64,000 nucleotides of DNA from Solimonas terrae (lineage in GTDB: Bacteria > Pseudomonadota > Gammaproteobacteria > Nevskiales > Nevskiaceae). The stretch lies in assembly GCF_011067135.1 (NCBI RefSeq), contig NZ_JAAMOW010000003.1, positions 124,001 to 188,000 of the forward strand. The letters are read 5' to 3'. Positions 25,726 to 34,970 of the stretch are shown here, piece after piece. Position numbers and translations under genes: made by a program. The notes under the pieces are model-generated. The model saw only the letters and a program-made list of their open reading frames with translations. It was not told where the DNA came from and made no database searches. Positions within the stretch are counted from its first letter, which is position 1. Each line of letters opens with the position of its first letter.

Positions 25726-27531
25726 GTGCGTCAGGATCACATCCGCAATTTCTGCATCATCGCGCACATCGACCACGGCAAGTCGACGCTTGCCGATCGC
25801 TTCATCCAGCTGACCGGCGGCCTGCAGCAGCGCGAGATGCAGGCGCAGGTGCTCGACAACAATCCCATCGAGCGCGAGCGCGGCATCACCATCAAGGCGC
25901 AGGCCGTACAGCTGCACTACGAAGCGAAGAACGGCGAGATCTACCAGTTCAACCTGATCGACACGCCGGGGCACGTCGATTTCTCCTACGAGGTCAGCCG
26001 TTCGCTGGAAGCCTGCGAGGGTGCGCTGCTGGTGGTCGATGCCTCGCAGGGTGTCGAGGCGCAGTCGGTGGCCAACTGCTACACCGCGCTCGAGCAGAAT
26101 CTCGAAGTGCTGCCGGTGCTGAACAAGGTCGATCTGCAGAACGCCGAGCCCGAGCGCGTCTGCGACGAAATCGAGCAGGTGATCGGCATTCCGGCGATGG
26201 ACGCGCTGCGCGTTTCGGCCAAGACCGGCCTCAACGTGCCGGACGTGCTGGAAGCAGTGGTCGAACGGCTGCCGCCGCCGAAAGGCGATCCGGACGCCAG
26301 GCTGCAGGCGTTGATCGTCGACTCCTGGTTCGACAACTATCTCGGCGTGGTCTCGCTGGTGCGCATCTTCAACGGCTCGGTCAGGAAGGGCCAGAAGATC
26401 CGCGTGCTGTCGACCGGCAAGGACTACGAAATCACGATGATGGGCGTCAACGCGCCCAAACGCGTGTTCAAGGACGAACTGCAGTGCGGTGAAGTCGGGT
26501 TCATCGTCGCCGGCATCAAGGACATCTTCGGCGCGCCGGTCGGCGATACCCTGACCTTTGCCGGCAACGCCAGCGTCGAAGCCCTGCCGGGCTTTCGCAA
26601 GGTGCAACCGCGCGTGTTTGCCGGCATGTTTCCGATCGACGCCGAGGATTTCGAGGACTTCCGCGAATCGCTGCAGAAACTGCGCCTCAACGATTCGGCG
26701 CTGCAGTTCGAGCCGGAGAACTCGACGGCGCTGGGGTTCGGCTTCCGCATCGGCTTCCTCGGCATGCTGCACATGGAAATCGTGCAGGAGCGCCTCGAAC
26801 GCGAGTACAACCTCAATCTGATCACGACCGCGCCGTCGGTGATCTACGAAGTGCTGAAGAACGACGGCGACGTGATCAAGGTCGACAATCCGGCGGAACT
26901 GCCGGAGCCCGGCTTCATCAGTGAGCTGCGCGAGCCGATCATCAATGCCCGCATCCTGATGCCGCCGGACTATGTCGGCTCGGTCATGCAGTTGTGCATG
27001 GAAAAGCGCGGTGTGCAGAAGAACCTGCGTTATCTCGGCAGTCAGGTGCAGATGGAAGTCGAGATGCCGATGGCGGAGGTCGTGCTCGATTTCTTCGATC
27101 GCCTGAAGAGTGTGTCGCGCGGCTATGCCTCGTTCGAATACGAGTTCGTGCGCTTCGAGGCGGCCGATCTGGTGCGCCTGGATGTGCTCGTCAACGGCGA
27201 CAAGGTCGATGCGCTGGCGTCGATCGTTCACCGTGACAGCGCCTATCCGCGCGGCCGCGACCTGTGCGAGCGCATGCAGGACGTGATTCACCGCCAGATG
27301 TTCGACATCGCGATCCAGGCTGCCATCGGTGCCAAGATCATCGCGCGCTCGACGGTCAAGGCACTGCGCAAGGATGTCACCGCCAAGTGCTACGGCGGCG
27401 ACACTTCGCGCAAGAAAAAGCTGCTCGAGAAACAGAAAGAAGGCAAGAAGCGCATGAAGCAGGTCGGCTCCGTCGAGATTCCGCAGGAAGCGTTCCTGGC
27501 GGTGCTCGGTGTCGAGAAAAAGAAGAAGTAA
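25726..27531 (+). CDS. lepA: Elongation factor 4 (LepA)
   Basis: A 601-residue translational GTPase that can back-translocate ribosomes. G1 is [14 protein letters not shown], the switch II region [11 protein letters not shown] and G4 NKVD. The LepA-specific C-terminal domain includes the CYGGD segment and a Lys-rich tail. The start is GTG at 25726, matching the family N-terminus [16 protein letters not shown]; no clear ribosome site is seen. lepB follows 30 nt downstream. Confidence 0.97.
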   Translation: MRQDHIRNFCIIAHIDHGKSTLADRFIQLTGGLQQREMQAQVLDNNPIERERGITIKAQAVQLHYEAKNGEIYQFNLIDTPGHVDFSYEVSRSLEACEGALLVVDASQGVEAQSVANCYTALEQNLEVLPVLNKVDLQNAEPERVCDEIEQVIGIPAMDALRVSAKTGLNVPDVLEAVVERLPPPKGDPDARLQALIVDSWFDNYLGVVSLVRIFNGSVRKGQKIRVLSTGKDYEITMMGVNAPKRVFKDELQCGEVGFIVAGIKDIFGAPVGDTLTFAGNASVEALPGFRKVQPRVFAGMFPIDAEDFEDFRESLQKLRLNDSALQFEPENSTALGFGFRIGFLGMLHMEIVQERLEREYNLNLITTAPSVIYEVLKNDGDVIKVDNPAELPEPGFISELREPIINARILMPPDYVGSVMQLCMEKRGVQKNLRYLGSQVQMEVEMPMAEVVLDFFDRLKSVSRGYASFEYEFVRFEAADLVRLDVLVNGDKVDALASIVHRDSAYPRGRDLCERMQDVIHRQMFDIAIQAAIGAKIIARSTVKALRKDVTAKCYGGDTSRKKKLLEKQKEGKKRMKQVGSVEIPQEAFLAVLGVEKKKK

Positions 27532-27561
27532 TCGTTTCAACCAACGTTTTTGGAATCGGAC

Positions 27562-28356
27562 ATGCAAGACATCCAGTGGGACTTCGCCACCATCCTGTCA
27601 CTGCTGACGCTGGTCACCGGCATCGTCTGGCTGCTCGACAAGCTCTGGCTCGGACCGAAGCGGCGCGCCCGCCTGGGCATCGACGTGGCGGACAAGCCCA
27701 ATGGCTTCGTCGACTTCTGCCGCTCGTTCTTCCCGGTGATCTTCGTCGTGCTGATGCTGCGTTCGTTCGTTGCCGAGCCGTTCCGCATCCCGTCCGGCTC
27801 GATGATCCCGACCTTGCTGGTCGGCGACTTCATCCTCGTCAACAAGTTCGCCTACGGCTTCCGCGATCCGGTGTTCCACGACAAGTTCATCAAGATGGGC
27901 GAGCCGTCGCGCGGCGACGTCGTGGTATTCCGCTGGCCGGTCGACCCGAGCAAGGATTTCATCAAGCGCATCATCGGCATCCCGGGCGATCACATCGTCT
28001 ACCGCAACAAGCAGCTGTTCATCAACGGCGAGCCGGCGACGCTCGATGCCGACGGCGCCTATACCGCGCCCGGCCTGCCGCCGCCGGGCGTGGTCTACCG
28101 GATGAAGGAGCACCTCGGCCCGGTCGATCACCGCATTCTGGTCAATCCGGAACGGCCAGCCGACGATTTCGAATTCATCGTGCCGCCCGGCGAATACTTC
28201 GCGATGGGCGACAACCGCGATGGTTCGGACGACAGCCGTCGCTGGGGCACGGTTCCCGAGAAGAACCTGGTCGGCAAGGCCTTCCTGATCTGGATGTCCT
28301 GGGACGCCGAGAACACGCGCATCGAATTCTCGCGCATCGGCAAGTCCATCCGCTAA
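27562..28356 (+). CDS. lepB: Signal peptidase I
   Basis: A 264-residue inner-membrane protease that removes signal peptides from exported proteins. Two N-terminal membrane segments (about 10-30 and 55-75) precede the catalytic domain. The catalytic Ser is in PSGSMIPTLLVGD, the Lys in KDFIKRIIGIPGD, and the box GDNRDGSDDSR is intact. I chose ATG 27562 because GGAA lies 7 nt upstream; a TTG at 27550 is possible. Confidence 0.96.
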   Translation: MQDIQWDFATILSLLTLVTGIVWLLDKLWLGPKRRARLGIDVADKPNGFVDFCRSFFPVIFVVLMLRSFVAEPFRIPSGSMIPTLLVGDFILVNKFAYGFRDPVFHDKFIKMGEPSRGDVVVFRWPVDPSKDFIKRIIGIPGDHIVYRNKQLFINGEPATLDADGAYTAPGLPPPGVVYRMKEHLGPVDHRILVNPERPADDFEFIVPPGEYFAMGDNRDGSDDSRRWGTVPEKNLVGKAFLIWMSWDAENTRIEFSRIGKSIR

Positions 28357-28389
28357 GCTAGTCCGCACTTCACGGGGAAGGGGAACAAC

Positions 28390-28770
28390 ATGCGCTCACT
28401 GCATCGCCAACGTGGTCTGGGCTGGTTCGGCCTGCTGTTCGTGCTCGCCGTGATCGGCTTCGTCGCCATCGTCGTCGTCAAGACGCTGCCGATGTATCTG
28501 AACCAGATGAAGGTCGCGTCCGGCGTCCACGCCACGGCGGCCGACCCGGAGAACGCCAAGGCCGATGTCCACGACATCCGCAAGGAGCTGCAGAAATACT
28601 GGGACATCAACGACGTCGACTATCTGGCGGTGTCGGACATCGACGTCAAGCGCACCAACACGGGTCGCTTCCTCAGTTACGACTACGAGGCGCGCGAGCA
28701 TTTGTTCTTCAATATCTACATCGTCATCGAGTTCGCCGACGACGTGCCGCTGGCCAACGTGCAGTCTTGA
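28390..28770 (+). CDS. DUF4845 domain membrane protein
   Basis: A 126-residue protein with one N-terminal membrane helix (GLGWFGLLFVLAVIGFVAIV) and a small periplasmic domain. It matches the DUF4845 proteins regularly found between lepB and rnc in gammaproteobacteria; function unknown. A GGGGAAGGGGAA ribosome site precedes the ATG. It overlaps the rnc start by four bases (TTGA). Confidence 0.88.
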   Translation: MRSLHRQRGLGWFGLLFVLAVIGFVAIVVVKTLPMYLNQMKVASGVHATAADPENAKADVHDIRKELQKYWDINDVDYLAVSDIDVKRTNTGRFLSYDYEAREHLFFNIYIVIEFADDVPLANVQS

Positions 28771-29450
28771 CGCGCGTCGCGAAAAAACTGGAATGCCGCC
28801 TCGGTTACGTCTTCCACGATGCGGGGCTGCTTGAACAGGCGCTGACACATCGCAGCAGCGGGCACGTCAACAACGAGCGCCTCGAATTTCTCGGCGACGC
28901 ACTCGTCAATTTCGTCATCGCCGACGCGCTGTACCGTTTGCGCGCAAAGGCCGAGGAAGGACCCTTGTCGCGCCTGCGTGCCAGCCTGGTTCGCGAGGAA
29001 ACGCTCGCCGGACTGGCGCGCGAACTGGAACTGAGCGATGCCTTGACGCTCGGCGAGAGCGAGCTGAAATCCGGTGGCTATCGCCGTGATTCCATACTTG
29101 CCGATGCGTTCGAAGCGGTGCTTGGCGCCGTCTACCTCGACGGCGGCTTCGAACCGGCGCGCACCGTGTGCGAACGGCTGTTCGTGACCCTGCTTGCCGA
29201 TCTTCCCGACGCCGACAGCCTGAAGGATGCCAAGACGCGGCTGCAGGAATGGCTGCAGGCGCAGGGTCGGCCGTTGCCGCGTTACGAGGTGATCGAGGAA
29301 AGCGGTCCGCCGCACAAGCGCCAGTTCCGCGTTCGTGCGTCGCTGGCGGACGCCGACGCCACGACCGAAGCTCAGGGCTCAAGCCGTCGCGGTGCCGAGC
29401 AGGACGCCGCCAGCCAGCTTCTGATGAGCCTACAATCGCGCCATGCATAG
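28767..29450 (+). CDS. rnc: Ribonuclease III
   Basis: A 227-residue double-strand RNA endonuclease that processes rRNA and many mRNAs. The catalytic signature NERLEFLGDALVNFVIAD is intact, and a second acidic site lies in DAFEAVLGAVYLDGG. A dsRNA-binding domain covers about residues 155-225. The start is TTG at 28767, coupled to the end of the DUF4845 gene. The stop TAG lies inside ATGCATAG, which also contains the start of the decoy ORF described below. Confidence 0.96.
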   Translation: MTRVAKKLECRLGYVFHDAGLLEQALTHRSSGHVNNERLEFLGDALVNFVIADALYRLRAKAEEGPLSRLRASLVREETLAGLARELELSDALTLGESELKSGGYRRDSILADAFEAVLGAVYLDGGFEPARTVCERLFVTLLADLPDADSLKDAKTRLQEWLQAQGRPLPRYEVIEESGPPHKRQFRVRASLADADATTEAQGSSRRGAEQDAASQLLMSLQSRHA

Positions 29451-29478
29451 CGGTCTCGTTTCCATCGTCGGGCGGCCC
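29444..29478 (+). repeat. 35-nt direct repeat, copy 1 (stranded era start)
   Basis: Identical to 29568-29602 except for one G/A change; the offset is 124 nt. It covers the era start codon region through codon 12. Confidence 0.95.
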
Positions 29479-29483
29479 TCCGT

Positions 29484-29502
29484 GCAAGCGCATGGCGCTT
29501 GC
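29484..29502. repeat. Small hairpin between the two era start copies
   Basis: GCAAGCGC (29484-29491), a 3-nt loop ATG and GCGCTTGC (29495-29502) form a perfect 8-bp stem. Confidence 0.8.
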
Positions 29503-29524
29503 GCGACACGAGATGCGGCGGCTG

Positions 29525-29613
29525 TTGCCGACGTTGGGCCGTGGCGGTCGGTGCCGAGGATGTTTCGTGCATAGCGGTCTCATTTCCATCGTCGGGCGGC
29601 CCAACGTCGGCAA
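29525..29613. repeat. 17-bp inverted repeat flanking the true era start
   Basis: The arm at 29525-29541 is the exact reverse complement of 29597-29613, which is era codons 11-16 (the P-loop region). The GAGGA ribosome site and GTG start lie in the 55-nt loop between the arms, so the mRNA could fold around its own start. Confidence 0.9.
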
Positions 29614-30451
29614 AAGTTCGCTGATGAATGCGCTGGTCGGGCGCAAGGTCAGCATCGTCTCGCACAAACCGCAGACCACCCGGCATCGCATCCAGGGTGT
29701 CGTCAATCGCCCGGAAGGCCAGATCGTGTTCGTCGACACGCCGGGCCTGCATCAGCGCGAGACGCGTCGCCTGAACCGGGCAATGAACGAACAGGCGATG
29801 GCGAGCTTCTACGATGTCGACCTGATCGTGTTCGTCATCGAAGCCAGACGCTGGACCGACGAGGACGCCGCGGTGCTGCGTCGGCTCGAGGGCATGCAGA
29901 CGCCGATCGGTCTGGTCGTCAACAAGATCGACCGCATCACCGACAAGGCGGCCTTGCTGCCGGAGCTGCAGAAGCTCGGCGCATTGCGCGATTTCGCGTT
30001 TGTCGTGCCGCTGTCGGCGCTCAAGCGCAACAATACCGACGCCCTGCTGGGCGAGATCTTCAGGCGCCTGCCGGAAGGTCCGCCGCTGTACCCGGAAGAC
30101 CAGATCGTCGGCTACGACGACGCCTTCCTCGTTTCCGAAATCGTCCGCGAGAAGCTGACGCGCAATCTGCATCAGGAACTGCCGTATTCGCTCACCGTCG
30201 GCGTCGAGCAGTACGAACGCGACGGCAATCTCGATCGTGTCGACGCCGTGATCTGGGTCGAGCGTGAAGGGCAGAAGAAGATCGTCATCGGCGAAGACGG
30301 CATCACGCTCAAGCAGGTCGGCACCAGCGCGCGACGCGAGCTTGAGCGCCTGCTCGATCGCAAGGTGTTCCTCAAGCTCTGGGTGCGCGTGCGCGAGAAC
30401 TGGAGCGACGATCTGAAGGCACTCAAGCAGTTCGGCCTGAGCGGCGACTAG
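29567..30451 (+). CDS. era: GTPase Era
   Basis: A 294-residue essential GTPase that binds 16S rRNA and assists 30S assembly. G1 is GRPNVGKSSLMNALVG, switch II DTPGLHQRE and G4 NKID; a KH domain at the C-terminus includes IVIGEDGITLKQVGTSAR. The start is GTG at 29567, with GAGGA (29556-29560) 6 nt upstream. A longer in-frame extension upstream crosses rnc and the duplicated start region and is not Era-like. Normally era begins where rnc ends; here a duplication of about 124 nt separates them. Confidence 0.95.
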   Translation: MHSGLISIVGRPNVGKSSLMNALVGRKVSIVSHKPQTTRHRIQGVVNRPEGQIVFVDTPGLHQRETRRLNRAMNEQAMASFYDVDLIVFVIEARRWTDEDAAVLRRLEGMQTPIGLVVNKIDRITDKAALLPELQKLGALRDFAFVVPLSALKRNNTDALLGEIFRRLPEGPPLYPEDQIVGYDDAFLVSEIVREKLTRNLHQELPYSLTVGVEQYERDGNLDRVDAVIWVEREGQKKIVIGEDGITLKQVGTSARRELERLLDRKVFLKLWVRVRENWSDDLKALKQFGLSGD

Positions 30452-30571
30452 GCCGGCCCGTCTTGAGCCCTTGCGGCGTCATTCGTCGTGTGCGTACTGA
30501 TCCGTACTCGGCACGCCTCATTCCCTGCACCGGGCCAAAACGGACCCGGCCTGCCAAGCGCCGGAGGCGCC

Positions 30572-31264
30572 ATGCGTGAGCGCATCGCGCTCGAACCGGC
30601 GTATCTGCTCAACAGCCGGCCCTATCAGGACAGCAGCCTGCTGCTCGAGGCATACACCCGCAGTCATGGCCGGCTTGGTCTGGTGGCGCGCGGCGCCCGC
30701 GGTCCGAAATCGAAACTGCGGGGTCTGCTGCAGCCGTTCGCGCCGCTGTTGCTGAGCTGGAGCATGGCCGGCGAACTCGGCACGCTGAGTGGTGCCGAAG
30801 CGGCCGGTCCGCCGCTGCCGCTGCAAGGCGAGCGGGTGTTCTACGGCTGGTACCTCAATGAACTGATGGTGCGTCTGCTGCAGCGTCAGGACGCGCACCC
30901 CGTCTTGTTCGAAGCCTACGCGCTGGCGATCCAGCAATTGCCGGGCGAGATGGAGGCGGCGCAAGACGCCCTGCGTATCTTCGAGCGCGACCTGCTCGCT
31001 GAAATCGGTTACGGCCTGCTGTTGCCCGACGAACTGCAAGCCGAGCTGCACTACCGCTACCACGCCGAGCACGGACCGATGCCGGTGGCGGCCGGTGTGG
31101 CGGGCAGCTACCGCGGCATCAGCCTGATCGAATTGCGCGACGGCCTTTTTTCTTCGGCGCTGGCGCGCAGCGAATGCCGGCGTCTGCTGCGCGAATCGAT
31201 CGCCGCACAGCTCGGCGGCCGGCCGCTGGAGACGCCGCGCCTGCTGCGCGAAATGCGCAAATAG
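30572..31264 (+). CDS. recO: DNA repair protein RecO
   Basis: A 230-residue protein of the RecFOR pathway that loads RecA and anneals single strands. The N-terminal OB fold is visible ([19 protein letters not shown], then SRSHGRL-type residues [15 protein letters not shown]), followed by a helical domain. The ATG at 30572 has GGAGG 4 nt upstream; earlier in-frame starts have none. It lies in the conserved order rnc-era-recO-pdxJ. Confidence 0.93.
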   Translation: MRERIALEPAYLLNSRPYQDSSLLLEAYTRSHGRLGLVARGARGPKSKLRGLLQPFAPLLLSWSMAGELGTLSGAEAAGPPLPLQGERVFYGWYLNELMVRLLQRQDAHPVLFEAYALAIQQLPGEMEAAQDALRIFERDLLAEIGYGLLLPDELQAELHYRYHAEHGPMPVAAGVAGSYRGISLIELRDGLFSSALARSECRRLLRESIAAQLGGRPLETPRLLREMRK

Positions 31265-31479
31265 CGATCAGGCGCGCCATCCGTGGGCGCCCGGGATGGC
31301 GACGGGCAGTGTGCGGGTGCGGACGATCAGCGTTCCGAGCGGGTCGATCGGAGCATCCTGCGGACCACGCGGCCGATGGCGATTCGGGCCTGAGTGCCTT
31401 GCCGGGACCACGAAAGTTTTCGTCCTTCTGTGTAATCTGTGAAATCCGCGGTTCTGCGCGTTCCCTCAAGACTTTCACC
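31265..31479. other. recO-pdxJ spacer with hairpin and AT-richer phrase
   Basis: 215 nt, unusually long for this operon junction. It begins with a hairpin (CGCCATCC, 11-nt loop, GGATGGCG) after the recO stop. Near the end, at about 31417-31452, is an AT-richer phrase (TTCGTCCTTCTGTGTAATC, then TGTGAAATCCGCGGTTC) unlike the surrounding GC-rich sequence. Confidence 0.5.
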
Positions 31480-32217
31480 ATGCCCAGCACTTCCATCCGC
31501 CTCGGCGTCAATGTCGATCATGTCGCGACGATCCGGCAGGCGCGCGGCACGGTCTATCCCGATCCGGTCGAGGCCGGTTGCGTCGCGCTCGCGGCCGGCG
31601 CCGCCAGCATCACCGTCCATCTGCGCGAGGATCGTCGCCATATCCAGGACCGTGATGTCGCCGAGCTGGTGCGCATGCATCGCGCGCGCATCAATCTGGA
31701 AATGGCGGTGACGCCGGCGATGCTGGCGCTGGCCTGCCGGCTCAAGCCGGCGTTCGTCTGCCTGGTGCCGGAAAAGCGCGAAGAGCTGACGACCGAAGGC
31801 GGTCTCGATGTTGCCGCCCAGCTCGACCCGGTCCGCCTGGCCTGCCAGCGGCTGGCAAAGGCCGGCATCGCCGTGGCCCTGTTCATCGACGCCGATGTGC
31901 GCCAGCTCAAGGCCGCGCGCGCCAGCGGTGCGCCGCATCTGGAAATCCACACCGGACGATACGCCGACACGCGCGGCGCGGCGCAGGCCGATGAGTTGCG
32001 CCGGATCGCCGCGTTTGCGAAGTCCGCGCACAAGGCCGGCTTCGAGGTCCATGCCGGCCACGGTCTGACCACGGCCAATGTCGCGCCGATCGCCCGCATA
32101 CGCGAGGTCATCGAACTGAACATCGGCCACAGCATCGTCGCGCGCTCACTGTTCGTCGGCCTGCCGGCGGCGGTGGCCGAGATGCGCCGGGCAATCGACG
32201 ATGGCCGCTCGCGCTGA
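31480..32217 (+). CDS. pdxJ: Pyridoxine 5'-phosphate synthase
   Basis: A 245-residue TIM-barrel enzyme that condenses 1-deoxyxylulose 5-phosphate with 3-amino-2-oxopropyl phosphate in vitamin B6 synthesis. Family motifs are [29 protein letters not shown] and [13 protein letters not shown]. The ATG at 31480 gives the normal N-terminus; its ribosome site is weak. It overlaps the acpS frame. Confidence 0.96.
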   Translation: MPSTSIRLGVNVDHVATIRQARGTVYPDPVEAGCVALAAGAASITVHLREDRRHIQDRDVAELVRMHRARINLEMAVTPAMLALACRLKPAFVCLVPEKREELTTEGGLDVAAQLDPVRLACQRLAKAGIAVALFIDADVRQLKAARASGAPHLEIHTGRYADTRGAAQADELRRIAAFAKSAHKAGFEVHAGHGLTTANVAPIARIREVIELNIGHSIVARSLFVGLPAAVAEMRRAIDDGRSR

Positions 32218-32647
32218 ACGGCCCGGGTCACTCGCTCGTGCGAGCGCGGGCACGGTGCCAGGCGCCATTCACGGCATCGGCGTCGACATCCTGCGCGTCG
32301 AGCGCATGGAGAAGCTGCTCGACAAGCACGGCGACAAACTGTTGACGCGTTTGCTGTGTGCACGGGAACAGCGCGAAGTGCGCAGCCGCAAGAACGTCGC
32401 GCGCGCCCTGGCGATGTGCTGGGCCGCCAAGGAGGCTTTCGTCAAGGCGCTGGGCACCGGCTTCGACGGGATCGGCTGGAAGGAGGTCGGCGTCGTGCGC
32501 GAAGCCAATGGCCGGCCGGTGCTGCTGTTCGATCGCAAGATGCGGGCACGAATGAAGCGCGAGAACATCGGCGCGACGCATGTTTCGCTCAGTGACGACG
32601 GTGGCTTCGTCAGCGCCTACGTGATCCTCGAACGCGGCACCGTCTGA
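32201..32647 (+). CDS. acpS: Holo-[acyl-carrier-protein] synthase
   Basis: Transfers phosphopantetheine from CoA to acyl carrier protein. Motifs [14 protein letters not shown] and [15 protein letters not shown] with the metal-binding Asp and Glu are present. The ATG at 32201 overlaps pdxJ by 17 nt and gives 148 residues. A GTG at 32255 would give 130 residues and a more typical N-terminus ([12 protein letters not shown]), so the true start may be there. Confidence 0.93.
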   Translation: MAARAERPGSLARASAGTVPGAIHGIGVDILRVERMEKLLDKHGDKLLTRLLCAREQREVRSRKNVARALAMCWAAKEAFVKALGTGFDGIGWKEVGVVREANGRPVLLFDRKMRARMKRENIGATHVSLSDDGGFVSAYVILERGTV

Positions 32648-32674
32648 GCCCGCGGCCGCGGCTGCCGGACGTCG

Positions 32675-34942
32675 TCAGTCATCGATCCGCATCGCCGCCA
32701 GCGTGTCCTTGAGTGCGCTGCGGATGCCGGCCAGCGCACGCCGCGACGTCGGACCCTGCTGCAGGCTCTCGGCACCGCGCAGCCATTCCTCGACCGCCGC
32801 CGTGGTCTGCCGCAGCTGCGCAAGGTGATAGAACGCCGCCGTACCGCGCAGGGTGTGCGCGGCGTCGCGTGCAGCGTCGAGCTTGCCGCTGGCCATCGCC
32901 GTTTCCAGCTCGGTGAACTGCAGCGGCAATTCTTCCTTGAGCAGCGCCAGCAGCTCCGGGTCCTGCGCGAGTCTGGCGGCGGCATGCGCACCGCGCTGCG
33001 TGTTCGGGCTGAGCGCGGCGAGCAACTGGTTGTCGTCGAACGGCTTGATCAGCACCGCGTCGGCGCCGGCTTCGATGAAGGCCTGGCGTTCGTCGGGTTC
33101 CAGGTGCGCGCTCACCGCCAGGATCCGGCAGTGCTGGCCGGGCTTCTCGGCGGCGCGTATCCGCAGCGCGCAGCCCGGACCGTCGAGCACCGGCATGTGC
33201 GCATCGAGCAGGACGATGTCCGGGCGTGTCGTCAGCCACTGCTCGAAAGCCTCGCGGCCATCGACGGTTTCGGTTGTCGTCAGTCCCAGTTCGGCGCAGA
33301 GCTTGGCGAGATAGCGTCGGTTGGCGGTGTTGTTGTCGGCGATCAGCGCACGCTTGCCGGTCAGCGTCGAGTCGAGGTCGCGGCTCTGGCGCAGCAGCCG
33401 GGAGAGGTCCTGATAGAAGCGGCGGCGGGTCACGGACTTGGGATGGCACAGCGTCGCCCCACTGCTGCGAATGCGTTCGAGCAGGGGCGGTGACACCGAA
33501 TTGATCAGGACCACGAGCGCCGTGCTGCCGCGATCGCGACGCAGCAGATCATTGATCACCGGCGTATCGAGATCGGCCGGCATCAGACCCAGCATGACCA
33601 GCGCCGGACGCCGTTCCGGCGCGGTGTTGAACAAGGCCTCTGCGAGGGCTTCGGCCGATTCGAAACCGTCGACGCTCAGGCCCCAGAACTCCAGCCAGTG
33701 CAGCCACGCGAGGCGTGCAGCCGGGTGCGATTCGTACAGCCACACACGATGCGTGCCCAGCGGTTCGTCCTCCTGCGGCGCCGATTCGGCCGCGGCGATC
33801 AGCTTGAACGGCAGCATGACGCTGAACGTCGATCCCTTGCCGGGCTCGCTTTCGAGGCTGATCTCGCCGCCCATCAGCTCGGCGAGCTTGCGCGAGATCG
33901 ACAGGCCGAGTCCGCTGCTGCCGACCTGACTGCCGCCGATCTGGCGGAACGGCTGGAACAGGCGTTCGCGCTGGTCGGCCGCGATGCCGATGCCGGTGTC
34001 CGAGACCGCGAAGCGCAGCCAGTGGCGGCCGGCTTCCTCGCGTTCGCCCATCACGCGCAGCACGACCGCGCCGTGCTCGGTGTACTTGATGGCGTTCGAC
34101 AGCAGGTTGGTGAGGATCTGCCGCAGGCGCTGGCTGTCGCCGCGCAGCTCGCGCGGTACGTCGTGATAGATGATGCGAACCAGCTCCAGATTCTTCTCGT
34201 AGGCCAGCGGCGCGAGCAGGGCGACCGTGCTCTCGACGGTGTCGTAGAGGTCGAAGCGCAGTTCGTCGAGCTTGAGGCGGCCGGCTTCGATCCGGCTCCA
34301 GTCGAGCAGATCGTTGATCATCGACAGCAGCGCGCGTGCCGACTTGTCGAGGGTATCGAGGTGCTCGAGCTGTTCGTCGTCGAGTTGCGTGCGACGCAGC
34401 AGATCGGCGTAGCCGAGAATGCCGGACAGCGGCGTGCGCAGTTCGTGCGACATGCTCGACAGGCGTTCGCTCTGCGCGCGGACTTCTTCCTGTTCACGTG
34501 CGGCGATGCTGCGCAGCTCCTGGCTTTGCGCGGCGAACTGATCACGCTCGCGCTTCAGGCGCTGGGTCTGCTCGGCGACGCGGCCGTCCAGCTCGCTGCG
34601 CAGTTCGGCGTATTGCTGCGCCAGACGATTGAGATCGCGACCCAGATCGCCGCTGATGCCGGGCAGGCTGTCCGGGGCGCGCACTTCCAGTCGCCCGCCG
34701 CCGAGATCGCGCAACACCAGGCCCAGGGTGCGCAGCGCGCCGCGGGCGGTATGCACGAAGGCATAGGCCAGCGCGGCGATCGCCACCAGCATGCTCAGCG
34801 ACAGCATGATGCGCAGGGTTCGCGGCAGGATCAGCGGCGGCAACCACAGCGAGGCGGCCAGCGCCAGCGCCAGCGCCGCCAGACCGATGAAGGCCCAGCT
34901 GCCCGGCAACAGACGGCGGCTGTACTGGCGCTGCGGTTCCAA
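32675..34942 (-). CDS. barA: Hybrid sensor histidine kinase of BarA/GacS type
   Basis: A 755-residue membrane kinase that usually phosphorylates the UvrY/GacA regulator controlling CsrA-binding small RNAs. Two membrane segments (about 15-36 and 43-65) are followed by a HAMP-like linker and a coiled coil. Next come HisKA with His166 (SSMSHELRTPLSG), HATPase_c (SNAIKYTEH, DTGIGI, SSGLGLSI), a degenerate receiver-like domain (about 397-520), a true receiver with Asp580 (VLLDAHMPVLDG) and an Hpt domain with His696 (AAHTLRGTAAFY). The sensor region between the membrane segments is almost absent. The start is TTG at 34942, divergent from cysM by only 28 nt. Confidence 0.94.
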   Translation of the reverse strand: MEPQRQYSRRLLPGSWAFIGLAALALALAASLWLPPLILPRTLRIMLSLSMLVAIAALAYAFVHTARGALRTLGLVLRDLGGGRLEVRAPDSLPGISGDLGRDLNRLAQQYAELRSELDGRVAEQTQRLKRERDQFAAQSQELRSIAAREQEEVRAQSERLSSMSHELRTPLSGILGYADLLRRTQLDDEQLEHLDTLDKSARALLSMINDLLDWSRIEAGRLKLDELRFDLYDTVESTVALLAPLAYEKNLELVRIIYHDVPRELRGDSQRLRQILTNLLSNAIKYTEHGAVVLRVMGEREEAGRHWLRFAVSDTGIGIAADQRERLFQPFRQIGGSQVGSSGLGLSISRKLAELMGGEISLESEPGKGSTFSVMLPFKLIAAAESAPQEDEPLGTHRVWLYESHPAARLAWLHWLEFWGLSVDGFESAEALAEALFNTAPERRPALVMLGLMPADLDTPVINDLLRRDRGSTALVVLINSVSPPLLERIRSSGATLCHPKSVTRRRFYQDLSRLLRQSRDLDSTLTGKRALIADNNTANRRYLAKLCAELGLTTTETVDGREAFEQWLTTRPDIVLLDAHMPVLDGPGCALRIRAAEKPGQHCRILAVSAHLEPDERQAFIEAGADAVLIKPFDDNQLLAALSPNTQRGAHAAARLAQDPELLALLKEELPLQFTELETAMASGKLDAARDAAHTLRGTAAFYHLAQLRQTTAAVEEWLRGAESLQQGPTSRRALAGIRSALKDTLAAMRIDD

Positions 34943-34958
34943 AGCCCGTCCCCTCGCG

Positions 34959-34964
34959 TAAAAT
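34959..34964 (+). promoter_or_regulatory. Likely -10 box of cysM, possibly giving a leaderless mRNA
   Basis: TAAAAT ends 6 nt before the cysM ATG at 34971. Standard spacing would put the first transcribed base at or very near the A of the start codon. The -35 region would overlap the first codons of barA. No ribosome site fits in the space. Confidence 0.45.
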
Positions 34965-34970
34965 TCGACT

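Larger units (their letters stand above)
29443..29574 (+). pseudogene. Decoy ORF: duplicated start of era
   Basis: This 43-codon frame starts with the ATG that overlaps the rnc stop and reads MHSGLVSIVGRP, the first 12 residues of Era with one change. It then leaves the Era sequence and ends at TAG 29572-29574, a few bases past the true era start. It looks like an original era start left stranded by a local duplication. It might still be translated and feed ribosomes to era. Confidence 0.7.
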
